This document shows positions 1-8,281 of a stretch of 37,814 nucleotides of DNA, in pieces. The first letter of the stretch is position 1; each line of letters begins with the position of its first letter. Below the pieces are notes generated by a model. That model searched no databases. It was not told the origin of the DNA and saw nothing but the letters and a program-made list of their open reading frames with translations. The DNA is from an uncultured Saprospiraceae bacterium. Its GTDB lineage: Bacteria; Bacteroidota; Bacteroidia; Chitinophagales; Saprospiraceae. Position numbers and translations under genes: made by a program. The stretch lies in contig CALLVY010000772.1 in assembly GCA_938015925.1 (NCBI GenBank), positions 1 to 37,814 on the forward strand, read 5' to 3'.

Positions 1-1
1 C

Positions 2-448
2 GAAAAAGGAATCAATATCGGTTGGATGGAAGGCCAGCAAATCCCCGACTTTAAAATCAATGACGTATTTAATAAGAAATTCAAACTTTACGATTTATTA
101 GACAAGCCTTTGGTGATCGAAATTTTTGAACTCAATAGCGCTCAAAGCAAAAAAAATAAAAAATACCTCAAAGCTTTTTATAATCAATACAACATCAACA
201 TACTGGGAATCTGCGCAGATGAATACACTTTCCAAATCCAGGATGTCAAAACCGACAATGAATTGACTTGGTCTATAGTACAAGACAATTCCAGAGTTTT
301 GGAAGGCAAAACTTTTGCACAGCAAAATGGCCTTGAAAATGTAAAATTCTTGATTATCCTTCCAGGAGGCATCATTCACAAAGTTTATTCCTCTGAGAGT
401 GAAATTGGCAGGCTAGGAGTAGAATTACAAAATTATTTTAAAGGCTAA
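2..448 (+). CDS. thioredoxin-fold (TlpA/AhpC-like) protein, C-terminal part, no CxxC
   Basis: The reading frame is open to the left edge of the window, so the gene probably starts outside it; an internal ATG lies at 26. The visible 149 residues follow the TlpA/AhpC-TSA layout: a GQQIPDF entry motif, a hydrophobic strand LVIEIF, a helix, a second strand NINILGICADE, a W-containing segment, and a late strand FLIILPGGIIHKVY that matches the usual 'fliDpdGkI' strand before the last helix. Where redox-active members carry WCxxC after the first strand, this protein has ELNSAQ, so it should not act as a thiol oxidoreductase. It may be a structural or substrate-binding domain of a longer secreted or lipoprotein member. 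Family fold call is moderate; function unknown. A terminator follows at 500-537. Confidence 0.6.
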   Translation, partial: EKGINIGWMEGQQIPDFKINDVFNKKFKLYDLLDKPLVIEIFELNSAQSKKNKKYLKAFYNQYNINILGICADEYTFQIQDVKTDNELTWSIVQDNSRVLEGKTFAQQNGLENVKFLIILPGGIIHKVYSSESEIGRLGVELQNYFKG

Positions 449-499
449 GCAAAAAATCTGTTTGCTGAAAAGCTAAACAGATAAAGGGTAATTGAAAGA

Positions 500-537
500 A
501 GAGGAGTATTGGTGCAAGTCATCAATATTCCTCTTTA
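500..537 (+). terminator. rho-independent terminator after the thioredoxin-fold gene
   Basis: A 15-bp stem (500-514 with 520-534) closes a 5-nt loop and is followed by a short T/A-rich tail. Two pairs are G-U wobbles on the plus-strand RNA and would be C-A mismatches on the other strand, so this serves the rightward gene. A second hairpin just upstream (456-463 with 475-482, inner GCT-GAAA-AGC) has its T-run on the minus strand and may make the pair bidirectional. Confidence 0.7.
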
Positions 538-596
538 AATATCCCCCTAAAGGGTGATTTTTTAGAGATCAATAAGTCCGATCTTTGAAACAAAAA

Positions 597-1148
597 ATGA
601 AAAATACCATTCCCTTTTTTCTTCTTTTGTTCTTGTGCTTGGCTTTTACAGAAAACCCTAAGCAAATCCCAATCATTCCGATTGAAAGTATCCCCAACCA
701 AACCGTAAGGATCACCGGGAACCTAAGTGCAGGCGAACCCATCTCCGATATGAATTTTGCCTGGAGTAGCTCCGTGGCTTGTTTTCCCGCTACGCAAAAA
801 AATAAATTTACCGGCCATCAAGTCCTCTATACCACCGAACTTCCCAGTTATTCAGAAATGGAAGTCAAAGTAATTCCCGACAACAAAAAAGACAATTTTA
901 GCATCTACGCCTACCAAATCGGACTTGGAGAAATTTCAGAAATCCAATATCCACCCAGCTCTTGTGTCCGCTGCGAAGTAGATCATAAATGGGATCGCCC
1001 TTGGGTAGGTAAAACCCAGGATCATACCCGAACAGCCAAGGATTTGGTGGCGATACGCCACCCTTATCGGGTGGTCATTGGCGTGCTTGGTGCGGATGGC
1101 TTGTCGGAAGGAGGCTATACTTTGGAAGTCTCGCTAAAGTCGAGATAA
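597..1148 (+). CDS. hypothetical secreted protein
   Basis: An 183-residue protein with a Sec signal peptide (MKNTIPFFLLLFLCLAF, cleavage near residue 19); no lipobox is evident. The ATG at 597 is preferred over a TTG at 585 because it gives a normal signal peptide start. The mature part is probably beta-rich and holds three cysteines (one in a VACFPA stretch, two in SSCVRCEVDHKW), which suggests a disulfide or metal site. It includes a RITGNLSAGEPI segment and an SEMEVKVIPDN segment resembling a small beta-sandwich. I do not recognise the family. It stands alone between the terminator at 500-537 and the radical SAM gene, with a short inverted repeat (1152-1157 with 1168-1173) after its stop. 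Confidence 0.65.
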   Translation: MKNTIPFFLLLFLCLAFTENPKQIPIIPIESIPNQTVRITGNLSAGEPISDMNFAWSSSVACFPATQKNKFTGHQVLYTTELPSYSEMEVKVIPDNKKDNFSIYAYQIGLGEISEIQYPPSSCVRCEVDHKWDRPWVGKTQDHTRTAKDLVAIRHPYRVVIGVLGADGLSEGGYTLEVSLKSR

Positions 1149-1256
1149 GCCCGCCAAACAAGTTCAATTGGCGAAATTGCCTAAAAAATAACCATTATTG
1201 GGCTTGTATTGGCCATTTTGATCAAATTCTCCCCACTACTGGGATGCAAAAAAGCG

Positions 1257-1264
1257 TACCTTTG
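1257..1264 (+). promoter_or_regulatory. TAnnTTTG -7 box before the YgiQ-like gene
   Basis: TACCTTTG matches the Bacteroidetes -7 consensus TAnnTTTG and ends 4 nt before the chosen ATG at 1269. No clear -33 TTG is seen at the usual distance. If used, the transcript would start close to the start codon and be nearly leaderless. Confidence 0.45.
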
Positions 1265-1268
1265 CGGG

Positions 1269-3209
1269 ATGGACGAAAAGCGACCTTTATCAGATTGGCT
1301 CCCCATCACCCGCAAGGAAGTGGAAATGAGAGAATGGGAAGAACTAGATGTCATCCTCATCAGTGGAGATGCCTATGTAGATCATCCCGCTTTTGGTACC
1401 GCGGTGATTGCTCGGATTATTGAGAGCGAAGGACTTCGCATTGCCATTGTTCCCCAACCTAATTGGAAAGATGATCTTCGGGATTTCAAGAAAATGGGAA
1501 AACCACGCCTCTTCTTTGGAATTACCTCCGGGTGTATGGATACCATGGTCAATCATTATACCGCCTCTCGTCGACGAAGATCTACCGATGCTTATACGCC
1601 CGGTGGAAAAGCAGGTTTTCGACCTGATTATGCTTTAACAGAGTATACCAAAATTCTTAAAGGACTATATCCAGAAGTACCGGTACTCATCGGAGGAATC
1701 GAAGCTTCGCTACGACGCGTAACGCATTATGACTATTGGGCCGACGAATTGTTTCCCAATATCTTGAGTCATTCTGGTGCAGATATGTTGGTCTATGGAA
1801 TGGGAGAAATGCCACTCCGGGAGATGATGCGTTTGATGAAAAAAGGGGTTCCTTTTTCTTCTTTAAGGACCATTCCACAGACCGCAGTCTTGGCTCCGAA
1901 AAACGAAGCTTTACCAATCAATAAAAATTGGGAAGATCTCACCCTTTCTTCTCACGAACAATGTCTTCGAGATAAAAAAGCCTTTGCTGCCAATTTCAAA
2001 CACATCGAACAAGAATCAAATAAGGTCAATGCGCGTCGCTTGATCCAGGGATGTGGCGATCACAACCTAATCATCAATCCACCTTATCCACCAATGACGG
2101 AAAAGGAAATTGATACCTCTTTTGATTTGCCTTATACCCGTTTGCCTCATCCAAAGTATGACAAACGTGGAGCGATTCCCGCTTATGAAATGATTCGATT
2201 CTCGGTGAATATGCATCGGGGTTGTTTTGGAGGCTGTAGTTTTTGTACCATCTCTGCGCATCAGGGAAAATTTGTTTCGAGTAGATCGAAGGAGTCGATC
2301 ATGAAGGAAGTAGAACAGGTGACGGAGATGCCAGGGTTTAAAGGTTATATCAGTGATCTAGGTGGCCCTTCGGCCAATATGTATAAAATGAAAGGCAAGG
2401 TGCAATCCATTTGTGATCGTTGTGTAAGTCCAAGTTGTATTCATCCAGTTATCTGTAGCAATCTGGATACGAGTCATAAACCATTGACTGAAATTTATCA
2501 AGAAGTAGATGCTCATCCAAAAGTAAAAAAGGCTTTTGTTGGAAGCGGTATTCGATATGATTTGCTGGCGGATAGTTATAATAAAAACAGTGACGGTAGT
2601 GGCGATGAATACATGGAACAATTGGTTACTTGCCATGTCTCCGGACGATTGAAGGTAGCACCAGAGCACACCTCTGATGAGACCTTGAAGATAATGCGGA
2701 AGCCGAGTTTTAAGCATTTCCATGAGTTTAAAAAGAAGTTTGATTTTTACAATAAAAAACATGGACTCAATCAGCCATTGATTCCGTATTTTATTTCTAG
2801 TCACCCGGGTTCGACCGAAGAGGAGATGGCCAATTTGGCGGCAGAGACCAAGGGCATGGGGTTCCAATTAGAGCAGGTGCAGGACTTTACGCCGACGCCA
2901 ATGACGGTGGCAACGATTATTTATTACACCGGACTTCATCCTTATACTTTGAAGCCGGTTTACACTGCCCGCTCACCAAAAGATAAACGCAATCAGCACC
3001 TCTTCTTCTTTTGGCACAAAAGAGAAAACCACAATATTATTCGGGAGAAATTGAAGGCGATGGGACGAGAGGATTTGATCGAAAAATTGATCAATGATAA
3101 AAAGCGTCACAATAAACAAGTTGCCCTTAATGAACGCAAAATAACGACAGACAAACGAAGGTTTGGCAAGAAAAAAAATACTCGAAAACCACCCCGAAGG
3201 AAACGCTAA
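1269..3209 (+). CDS. ygiQ: YgiQ family radical SAM protein
   Basis: A 646-residue member of the YgiQ (UPF0313) family. The N-terminus PLSDWLPITRKEVE followed by DVILISGDAYVDHPAFG is the family signature and fixes the start at 1269; an upstream in-frame TTG at 1209 would only add a poorly conserved 20-residue tail. The radical SAM cluster motif is HRGCFGGCSFC with cysteines 319, 323 and 326 (CxxxCxxC), which bind the 4Fe-4S cluster that cleaves S-adenosylmethionine. A second cysteine group (ICDRCVSPSCIHPVIC) lies about 65 residues later, as usual for this family. The C-terminal tail is strongly basic (KKKNTRKPPRRKR), suggesting RNA contact. The substrate of YgiQ proteins is not established to my knowledge. 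The protein is cytosolic, and it is followed after 17 nt by the CPBP protease gene, probably as an operon. Confidence 0.93.
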   Translation: MDEKRPLSDWLPITRKEVEMREWEELDVILISGDAYVDHPAFGTAVIARIIESEGLRIAIVPQPNWKDDLRDFKKMGKPRLFFGITSGCMDTMVNHYTASRRRRSTDAYTPGGKAGFRPDYALTEYTKILKGLYPEVPVLIGGIEASLRRVTHYDYWADELFPNILSHSGADMLVYGMGEMPLREMMRLMKKGVPFSSLRTIPQTAVLAPKNEALPINKNWEDLTLSSHEQCLRDKKAFAANFKHIEQESNKVNARRLIQGCGDHNLIINPPYPPMTEKEIDTSFDLPYTRLPHPKYDKRGAIPAYEMIRFSVNMHRGCFGGCSFCTISAHQGKFVSSRSKESIMKEVEQVTEMPGFKGYISDLGGPSANMYKMKGKVQSICDRCVSPSCIHPVICSNLDTSHKPLTEIYQEVDAHPKVKKAFVGSGIRYDLLADSYNKNSDGSGDEYMEQLVTCHVSGRLKVAPEHTSDETLKIMRKPSFKHFHEFKKKFDFYNKKHGLNQPLIPYFISSHPGSTEEEMANLAAETKGMGFQLEQVQDFTPTPMTVATIIYYTGLHPYTLKPVYTARSPKDKRNQHLFFFWHKRENHNIIREKLKAMGREDLIEKLINDKKRHNKQVALNERKITTDKRRFGKKKNTRKPPRRKR

Positions 3210-3226
3210 TTTTTCGTTCTACTCCT

Positions 3227-4150
3227 ATGAAATCCATTCTTCAGTACCTACAGAAATTTTGGAAAACTGATTTTGATCCACTGATCTATGCTTTGACTAT
3301 TTTAGGTTTAGGCATTGCCATCTATTTTAATTACCTCTACGATTTTGAAGATAGCATTGTCGATAGTTATCGAAAGCAACCGATTTCTCTGTTGTACTAT
3401 TTCTTGTATTATGGAGCGGCCTATTATTATGTGATTGCCTTGTATCTGATTTTTAAAAGGGATATTCCTGGATTGAAGAGTCGGCAATTTGTGATAAAAA
3501 GCTTGTTTGTATTGGCACTGATCGCCTTTAAAGTCTTTTTTTATTTCGATGAAACCTGGACGGATGCTGGTATGGCCTTACACGAGCGTTACGCCTATAT
3601 CAAAACGAGTAAAGCCATAGCGAGTGTAAGCATTTATACAATAGGTTTGATCGTCTTTTATTATTTCTTCGAAAAAGACAAAAGCAATTGGTATGGACTT
3701 ACGACCAAAGGATTCAATTGGCGGCCCTATGCAATCATGTTGCTCATCATGGTTCCGCTCATCGCGATGGCTGCCACACAGCCTGATTTTCTAAAAGCCT
3801 ATCCCCGCTTTAAAACCCATTATTTTGAAACCGGTTATTGGTTTTATTTTAGTATTTATGAGCCCTTTTATTTGTTGGGTTTTGTGATGGTAGAATGGTT
3901 GTTTCGGGGATTCTTGGTAGTTGGGATGGTCCATCTTTTAGGGCATCGTGCGATTTTGCCAGCAGCGGCTTTTTATTGTGTTTTCCATTTTGGAAAGCCA
4001 TTGGGAGAATGTATCTCTTCTTTTTTTGGTGGTTATATTCTCGGTGTTTTTGCCTATTATAGTCGATCTATCTGGGGAGGAATTATTGTGCATATGGGGA
4101 TTGCATTGCTCATGGACTTGGCCGCGATTTTTGTAAAATTTGCCTTGTAG
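3227..4150 (+). CDS. CPBP family intramembrane metalloprotease-like protein
   Basis: A 307-residue polytopic membrane protein with about seven or eight hydrophobic segments. The C-terminal third matches the CPBP (CAAX protease/bacteriocin-processing, Abi) domain. Motif 1 is VEWLFRG at residues 222-228, motif 2 is YCVFHFGKP with His254, and motif 3 is IIVHMG with His289. The usual motif 1 is EExxxR; here the first Glu is replaced by Val222 while Glu223 and Arg227 remain, so catalytic activity is plausible but not certain. The N-terminal half (residues 1-170) is extra membrane sequence. The gene begins 17 nt after the YgiQ-like gene. The substrate is unknown. A link to cleavage of the anti-sigma-like proteins further right cannot be claimed from this distance. 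Confidence 0.8.
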   Translation: MKSILQYLQKFWKTDFDPLIYALTILGLGIAIYFNYLYDFEDSIVDSYRKQPISLLYYFLYYGAAYYYVIALYLIFKRDIPGLKSRQFVIKSLFVLALIAFKVFFYFDETWTDAGMALHERYAYIKTSKAIASVSIYTIGLIVFYYFFEKDKSNWYGLTTKGFNWRPYAIMLLIMVPLIAMAATQPDFLKAYPRFKTHYFETGYWFYFSIYEPFYLLGFVMVEWLFRGFLVVGMVHLLGHRAILPAAAFYCVFHFGKPLGECISSFFGGYILGVFAYYSRSIWGGIIVHMGIALLMDLAAIFVKFAL

Positions 4151-4459
4151 AAAAATGGCTTTTTTCTTTTTTTGTAACTATTCAGCCTTTAAGTTTGCGG
4201 TAGGCAGATTCCAAAACCAAGGACACTGTTTGTAGTGTTGATCTCGGTGAATGACTATCGGCCTCTGGCCACTAGTAAGTTTCCTCTCCGCTATTTACAA
4301 TGCTTTCCCTCGAGCTGAATTTTCTTCTTCCTTTTTTAAAACCTTATCTCTATTCAAGTCTAATTCTTTCGGCCATCAAATCGAAAGAAATGTAAAGCTT
4401 TGACCAAAAAATAACCAAGCTTTATTTCTTACTATTCTTTTATCACTTACATTTAGTGA
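4151..4459. other. intergenic region before the first ASST gene
   Basis: No gene-sized open frame with coding character. It holds a 22-bp element at 4389-4410 (listed separately) that recurs before the second ASST gene. No RNA gene is recognised. Confidence 0.6.
4389..4410 (+). promoter_or_regulatory. conserved element upstream of ASST gene 1
   Basis: Sequence AATGTAAAGCTTTGAC plus CAAAAA. It matches 20 of 22 bases with 6247-6268, which lies before the second ASST gene. The surrounding TCGAAA context is also similar. It contains a TTTG that could be a -33 box, or the whole may be an operator. It starts about 70 nt before the start codon. Confidence 0.45.
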
Positions 4460-6160
4460 ATGATTTTTGCTAAAGAAAATAAACCTACTCTCCACAAGTT
4501 TTTATTACTATCCTTCTGTTGGATGCTGACTTTGTCTTTGTCTGGACAAGATCGCACCGTAGGTATTTTCCTCAATGACTCCCTGTCTTTAAATGGCTAT
4601 ACTCTTTTTGCGCCCAGCGGTGCCAAGGAAACCTACTTGATTGATAATTGTGGACATGTCGTCAATACCTGGACCAGCAATTTTCGTCCAGGCTTATCGG
4701 TCTATTTATTAGAAGATGGCAGTTTGCTCCGTCCTTGTCGAATCAATTCTGAGTTTAATGAGGGGGGAACCGCAGGTCGGATAGAAAAATACAATTGGGA
4801 AGGAAATATGATTTGGGGTTTTAATTATTCGACTGAATGGGTACACCAACACCACGACATTGCTCCCTTGCCGAATGGCAATCTTTTGCTATTGGCCTGG
4901 GAAAAAAAGAGCAAAGCCGAAGCGATATTAGCAGGCCGAAATCCATCCACTATTTTGGAGGATGAAATGTGGTCAGAGCATATAGTAGAATGGAAAATAG
5001 TAGGCAATAGTCCACCAGAGATCGTCTGGGAATGGCATGTCTGGGATCATTTGATCCAAGACTTTGATTCCGAGAAAAATAATTATGGAATCGTGGAAGA
5101 ACATCCCGAGCGATTCAATCTTAATTTTAGCACGAATAGTAATGTCGATTGGTTGCATTGCAATGGCATCGATTATAATCCAGTATTAGATCAGATCATT
5201 CTTAGTTCTCGAGATTGGAATGAGTTCTGGGTGATCGACCATAGTACGAGCACCGAAGAAGCTGCGAGTGATTCTGGCGGGAAATATCAAAAAGGAGGAG
5301 ATCTTCTCTATCGCTGGGGAAACCCAAGAACTTACGGTAGGGGGAATACCACGGATCAAAAATTGTTTGGACAGCATCATGTCACCTGGATTCCTGAAGG
5401 CCTTCCGGGGGAAGGGAATGTTTTGCTTTTTAATAATGGATTTGGACGCTTTGATGGCCCCTACAGTACCGTCGAAGAAATCGTAACGCCCATCAATGCG
5501 GATGGTACGTACCACTTAGAAAATGGAAGTGTTTATGGCCCAGATCAAGCTTCTTGGATTTATCCGGAAGTACCTGATTTTAGTTTTTTTGCTAGTCGGA
5601 TTTCTGGTGCCCAACGATTGTCTAATGGCAATACGTTGATTTGTGATGGCACCAAGGGAGTGTTTTTTGAAGTGACGATTGATGGGGAAAAAGTTTGGGA
5701 ATATGTTTGTCCATTAAGGCAAGGGGTTCCGATCATTCAAGGGGGGAAGGCCGAAGGCAATGCGACCTTTAGAGTCGAACGATTTGAAGAAAATTTTTCA
5801 GCTTTTATGGATAGAGATTTAAGTCCAGGAGAGGTGATTGAATTGGATTCTTTGCCGGATAATTGTGGTAAAACAATCGTGAGCATAAATGATATTCCTC
5901 CTGTGGAAGGGGTGCAAGTTTTTCCCAATCCAATGGACGATTTTATCCAATTAGAAAATCAAAGGAATATCGAAATCCGAGTGACAATTGTGGATATTAC
6001 TGGGAGAAAACGATTTGAGTTGGAAACGAGAGCGGCCCGTCTGAGTATCCCAACTTACGATTGGCCAGATGGTGTTTATTTTGCCCGAGTAGCTGGCCTA
6101 GAAAATAATACCCTGATAGAACAATCTTCCTGGGTACTTTCAAAAATTTCCCAACCCTAA
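4460..6160 (+). CDS. arylsulfotransferase (ASST)-like protein with T9SS sorting domain
   Basis: A 566-residue secreted protein. A signal peptide (residues 1-30, ending LSLSGQD) is followed by a beta-propeller of the arylsulfotransferase family, with repeated NGYTLF, LLEDGSLL, PNGNLLLLAWE and LSNGNTLICDG blade motifs. Family-type histidine motifs are present: HHDIAPLPNGN (His131, His132), DWLHCNGIDYN (His233), VIDHST (His261) and GQHHVTW (His306, His307). Known ASST enzymes move sulfate between phenolic compounds through a transient sulfo-histidine; which histidine would serve here cannot be fixed without a structure alignment. The C-terminus (about residues 480-566, VFPNPMDDF ... DWPDGVYFARV) is a T9SS type A sorting domain, so the protein should reach the cell surface or the medium. 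It is followed by a paralog in the same orientation. Confidence 0.88.
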   Translation: MIFAKENKPTLHKFLLLSFCWMLTLSLSGQDRTVGIFLNDSLSLNGYTLFAPSGAKETYLIDNCGHVVNTWTSNFRPGLSVYLLEDGSLLRPCRINSEFNEGGTAGRIEKYNWEGNMIWGFNYSTEWVHQHHDIAPLPNGNLLLLAWEKKSKAEAILAGRNPSTILEDEMWSEHIVEWKIVGNSPPEIVWEWHVWDHLIQDFDSEKNNYGIVEEHPERFNLNFSTNSNVDWLHCNGIDYNPVLDQIILSSRDWNEFWVIDHSTSTEEAASDSGGKYQKGGDLLYRWGNPRTYGRGNTTDQKLFGQHHVTWIPEGLPGEGNVLLFNNGFGRFDGPYSTVEEIVTPINADGTYHLENGSVYGPDQASWIYPEVPDFSFFASRISGAQRLSNGNTLICDGTKGVFFEVTIDGEKVWEYVCPLRQGVPIIQGGKAEGNATFRVERFEENFSAFMDRDLSPGEVIELDSLPDNCGKTIVSINDIPPVEGVQVFPNPMDDFIQLENQRNIEIRVTIVDITGRKRFELETRAARLSIPTYDWPDGVYFARVAGLENNTLIEQSSWVLSKISQP

Positions 6161-6492
6161 TACACCGTCTACTTTTTTGCCCTAAAACTTAATTTTCATT
6201 AAACAGAATTACAAAAGACCAAATCTTTTTTTCGAAAAAGACAAGGAATGTAATGCTTTGACGAAAAAGAAAGGCCGATTTTCTTATACTGTATATTATT
6301 AACCGTTACTTTTGTAAACGTTTTTGGGTAGAACCATTGGATTGTGATTAAAAATAGCCTTTACTTTTCTTCTTAAAAATAAAACGCTTACAACTAATCT
6401 AGTTCGTACCTCCTGAATTTCTTTCGGTCGTTTTTAACCTCCGATTTACAACAATTTCAATTAAACAAATTCCTTACAACAACAAGAGCTCT
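6161..6492. other. intergenic region between the two ASST genes
   Basis: No coding frame. It holds the conserved element at 6247-6268 and a TACTTTTG match to the Bacteroidetes -7 box at 6307-6314, about 180 nt before the next start, so the second ASST gene probably has its own promoter and a long leader. No clear terminator is seen after the first gene. Confidence 0.5.
6247..6268 (+). promoter_or_regulatory. conserved element upstream of ASST gene 2
   Basis: AATGTAATGCTTTGAC plus GAAAAA, the partner of 4389-4410 with two substitutions. It lies about 225 nt before the start codon, farther than in the first gene, so its role as a promoter or as an activator site is open. Confidence 0.45.
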
Positions 6493-8157
6493 ATGAAAAA
6501 AATAATAGTTACACTTAGTTTTTGCCTCTTGGGCAGCCTAATGATTTTTGGGCAAAACACGGTAGGACTGTTGTCTTACAAACCAGCCCTTTCTTCGGAA
6601 GGGTATAATTTGATTTATCCGCACAATCAACCCAATGTTTATTTGTTGAATAGTTGTGGAGAAGTCGTTCATGAATGGACAGACGATGTTGATTTTAGAC
6701 CAGGGAATACGGCTTACCTGCAAAAAGATGGATCCATCATCAAAACGCAAAGACCTGCTTCCGTAGCGGGTGATGTGATTTGGGCAGGTGGCGGCGGAGG
6801 AACCGTAGAAGCTTTTGATTGGGACAATAATCTACTTTGGTCTTTTACGATGAATGATGAACTCCAGAGATTGCACCATGATATCGCACCGATGCCCAAT
6901 GGCAATGTACTGATGATCGCCTGGGAACTAAAGACGAAGGCAGAAGCCATCGCTGCGGGAAGAGATACTGCATTACTTTCTCAAGATGTACTTTGGCCGG
7001 AGAAAATAATTGAATACAGTCCTGCGGCGGATGCAATTGTTTGGGAATGGCATGCCTGGGATCATTTGGTACAGGATTTTGATGATACGAAATTGAATTT
7101 TGGGGTAGTCGCCGATAACTCCCAATTGATCGATCTAAACTATGATACTTCTGACGGAAGATCCGATTGGCACCACGCCAATTCGCTGGATTATAATGAA
7201 GAACTAGATCAAATTCTGATCAGTATTCCAACCTTTAGTGAAATTTGGATCATCGATCATAGTACCACTACGGAGCAGGCAAGAGGACATACCGGAGGAA
7301 AATCGAATAGAGGAGGAGACCTGATGTACCGCTTTGGTAATCCATTGGCCTACCAGGCAGGGACCATCGATGACCAACAATTATTTTATCAGCACGATGC
7401 TCATTGGGTGGATGATTATTTGCCGAATACTTTTCCGCATTTAGGGAAAATTGCGGTATTCAATAATCGAGTCGGAGTAGATTTTTCTTCTGCACATGTA
7501 TTGATTCCACCTTGGAATATGTACAAGTGGCGCTACGATCAGAATATGGGCGTTTGGGGACCCAATGATTTTGATTTAAATTTCCAACATCCGGTACCCA
7601 CCAAATTGCATTCCACAGGTTTGTCTAGCGTCCAATTATTGCCCAATGGCAATTCACTGATTTGCTCTGGAAGATATGGCTATACTTTTGAAATGACGCC
7701 TGCCAATGAGATTGTATGGGAATATAAAACACCGATCATAGCGGGCGCTTTGGCTAGTCAGGGAGATAGTTTGGTGATCAATAATAATTTGACTTTCCGT
7801 CTGCAAAGAATACCATTGACGGATGATGCTTTTGTCGGGCGAGACCTTAGTCCGCTTCGTTATTTGGAATTGAATCCTAATGAAAAATTCTGTCCTTCGA
7901 TTATTGCGAGTATAGGAGAAGTGAGTCAATATGATTTTAAAATTTATCCTAATCCAGCGGATGATATGGTGGTGATGGAATGGAATGATGGCATGCGAGT
8001 AGACATTGAAGTATTTGATCTTTTGGGAAGGAAAATGGAAAATGTTACGGCCTCTGGTGGTCGTAAATACCTCGATGTTTCCAGTTATGATCCGGGCATT
8101 TATTTGCTTAGGATTGGAGGAATGGAAATTCGGAAGTTGATGATTGCCAGGGAATAA
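6493..8157 (+). CDS. arylsulfotransferase (ASST)-like protein with T9SS sorting domain, paralog 2
   Basis: A 554-residue paralog of the preceding gene, with the same order of parts: signal peptide (MKKIIVTLSFCLLGSLMIFGQN), ASST-type beta-propeller, and T9SS type A sorting domain (FKIYPNPADDM to the end, about residues 476-554). Histidine motifs match the first copy: LHHDIAPMPNGN (His128, His129), DWHHANSLDYN (His227, His228), IIDHST (His256) and YQHDAHW (His301, His304). The third motif differs: His-Cys-Asn in copy 1 is His-His-Ala-Asn here, so the two may differ in substrate. It ends just before a strong bidirectional terminator shared with the convergent lyase gene. Confidence 0.88.
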   Translation: MKKIIVTLSFCLLGSLMIFGQNTVGLLSYKPALSSEGYNLIYPHNQPNVYLLNSCGEVVHEWTDDVDFRPGNTAYLQKDGSIIKTQRPASVAGDVIWAGGGGGTVEAFDWDNNLLWSFTMNDELQRLHHDIAPMPNGNVLMIAWELKTKAEAIAAGRDTALLSQDVLWPEKIIEYSPAADAIVWEWHAWDHLVQDFDDTKLNFGVVADNSQLIDLNYDTSDGRSDWHHANSLDYNEELDQILISIPTFSEIWIIDHSTTTEQARGHTGGKSNRGGDLMYRFGNPLAYQAGTIDDQQLFYQHDAHWVDDYLPNTFPHLGKIAVFNNRVGVDFSSAHVLIPPWNMYKWRYDQNMGVWGPNDFDLNFQHPVPTKLHSTGLSSVQLLPNGNSLICSGRYGYTFEMTPANEIVWEYKTPIIAGALASQGDSLVINNNLTFRLQRIPLTDDAFVGRDLSPLRYLELNPNEKFCPSIIASIGEVSQYDFKIYPNPADDMVVMEWNDGMRVDIEVFDLLGRKMENVTASGGRKYLDVSSYDPGIYLLRIGGMEIRKLMIARE

Positions 8158-8211
8158 TTTTCTGTTTTTGGCTGAGGCCAAAATGAGAAATTTAAAGAAC
8201 AATAATTCCAA

Positions 8212-8254
8212 AAAAAATCCACTCCAATTCAATCTGAATTGGAGTGGATTTTTT
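8212..8254. terminator. bidirectional rho-independent terminator
   Basis: A perfect 20-bp stem (8212-8231 with 8235-8254) closes the loop ATC. It has an A-run on the left and a T-run on the right, so it can stop transcription from both sides. It sits between the convergent ASST and lyase genes. Confidence 0.88.
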
Positions 8255-8281
8255 ATACTTCGGAAATGGTTTTGATAAATT

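Noticed and set aside
4200-4330. Possible tRNA-like or structured RNA
   Set aside because: Only short local pairings; no acceptor stem, anticodon arm or T-loop pattern.
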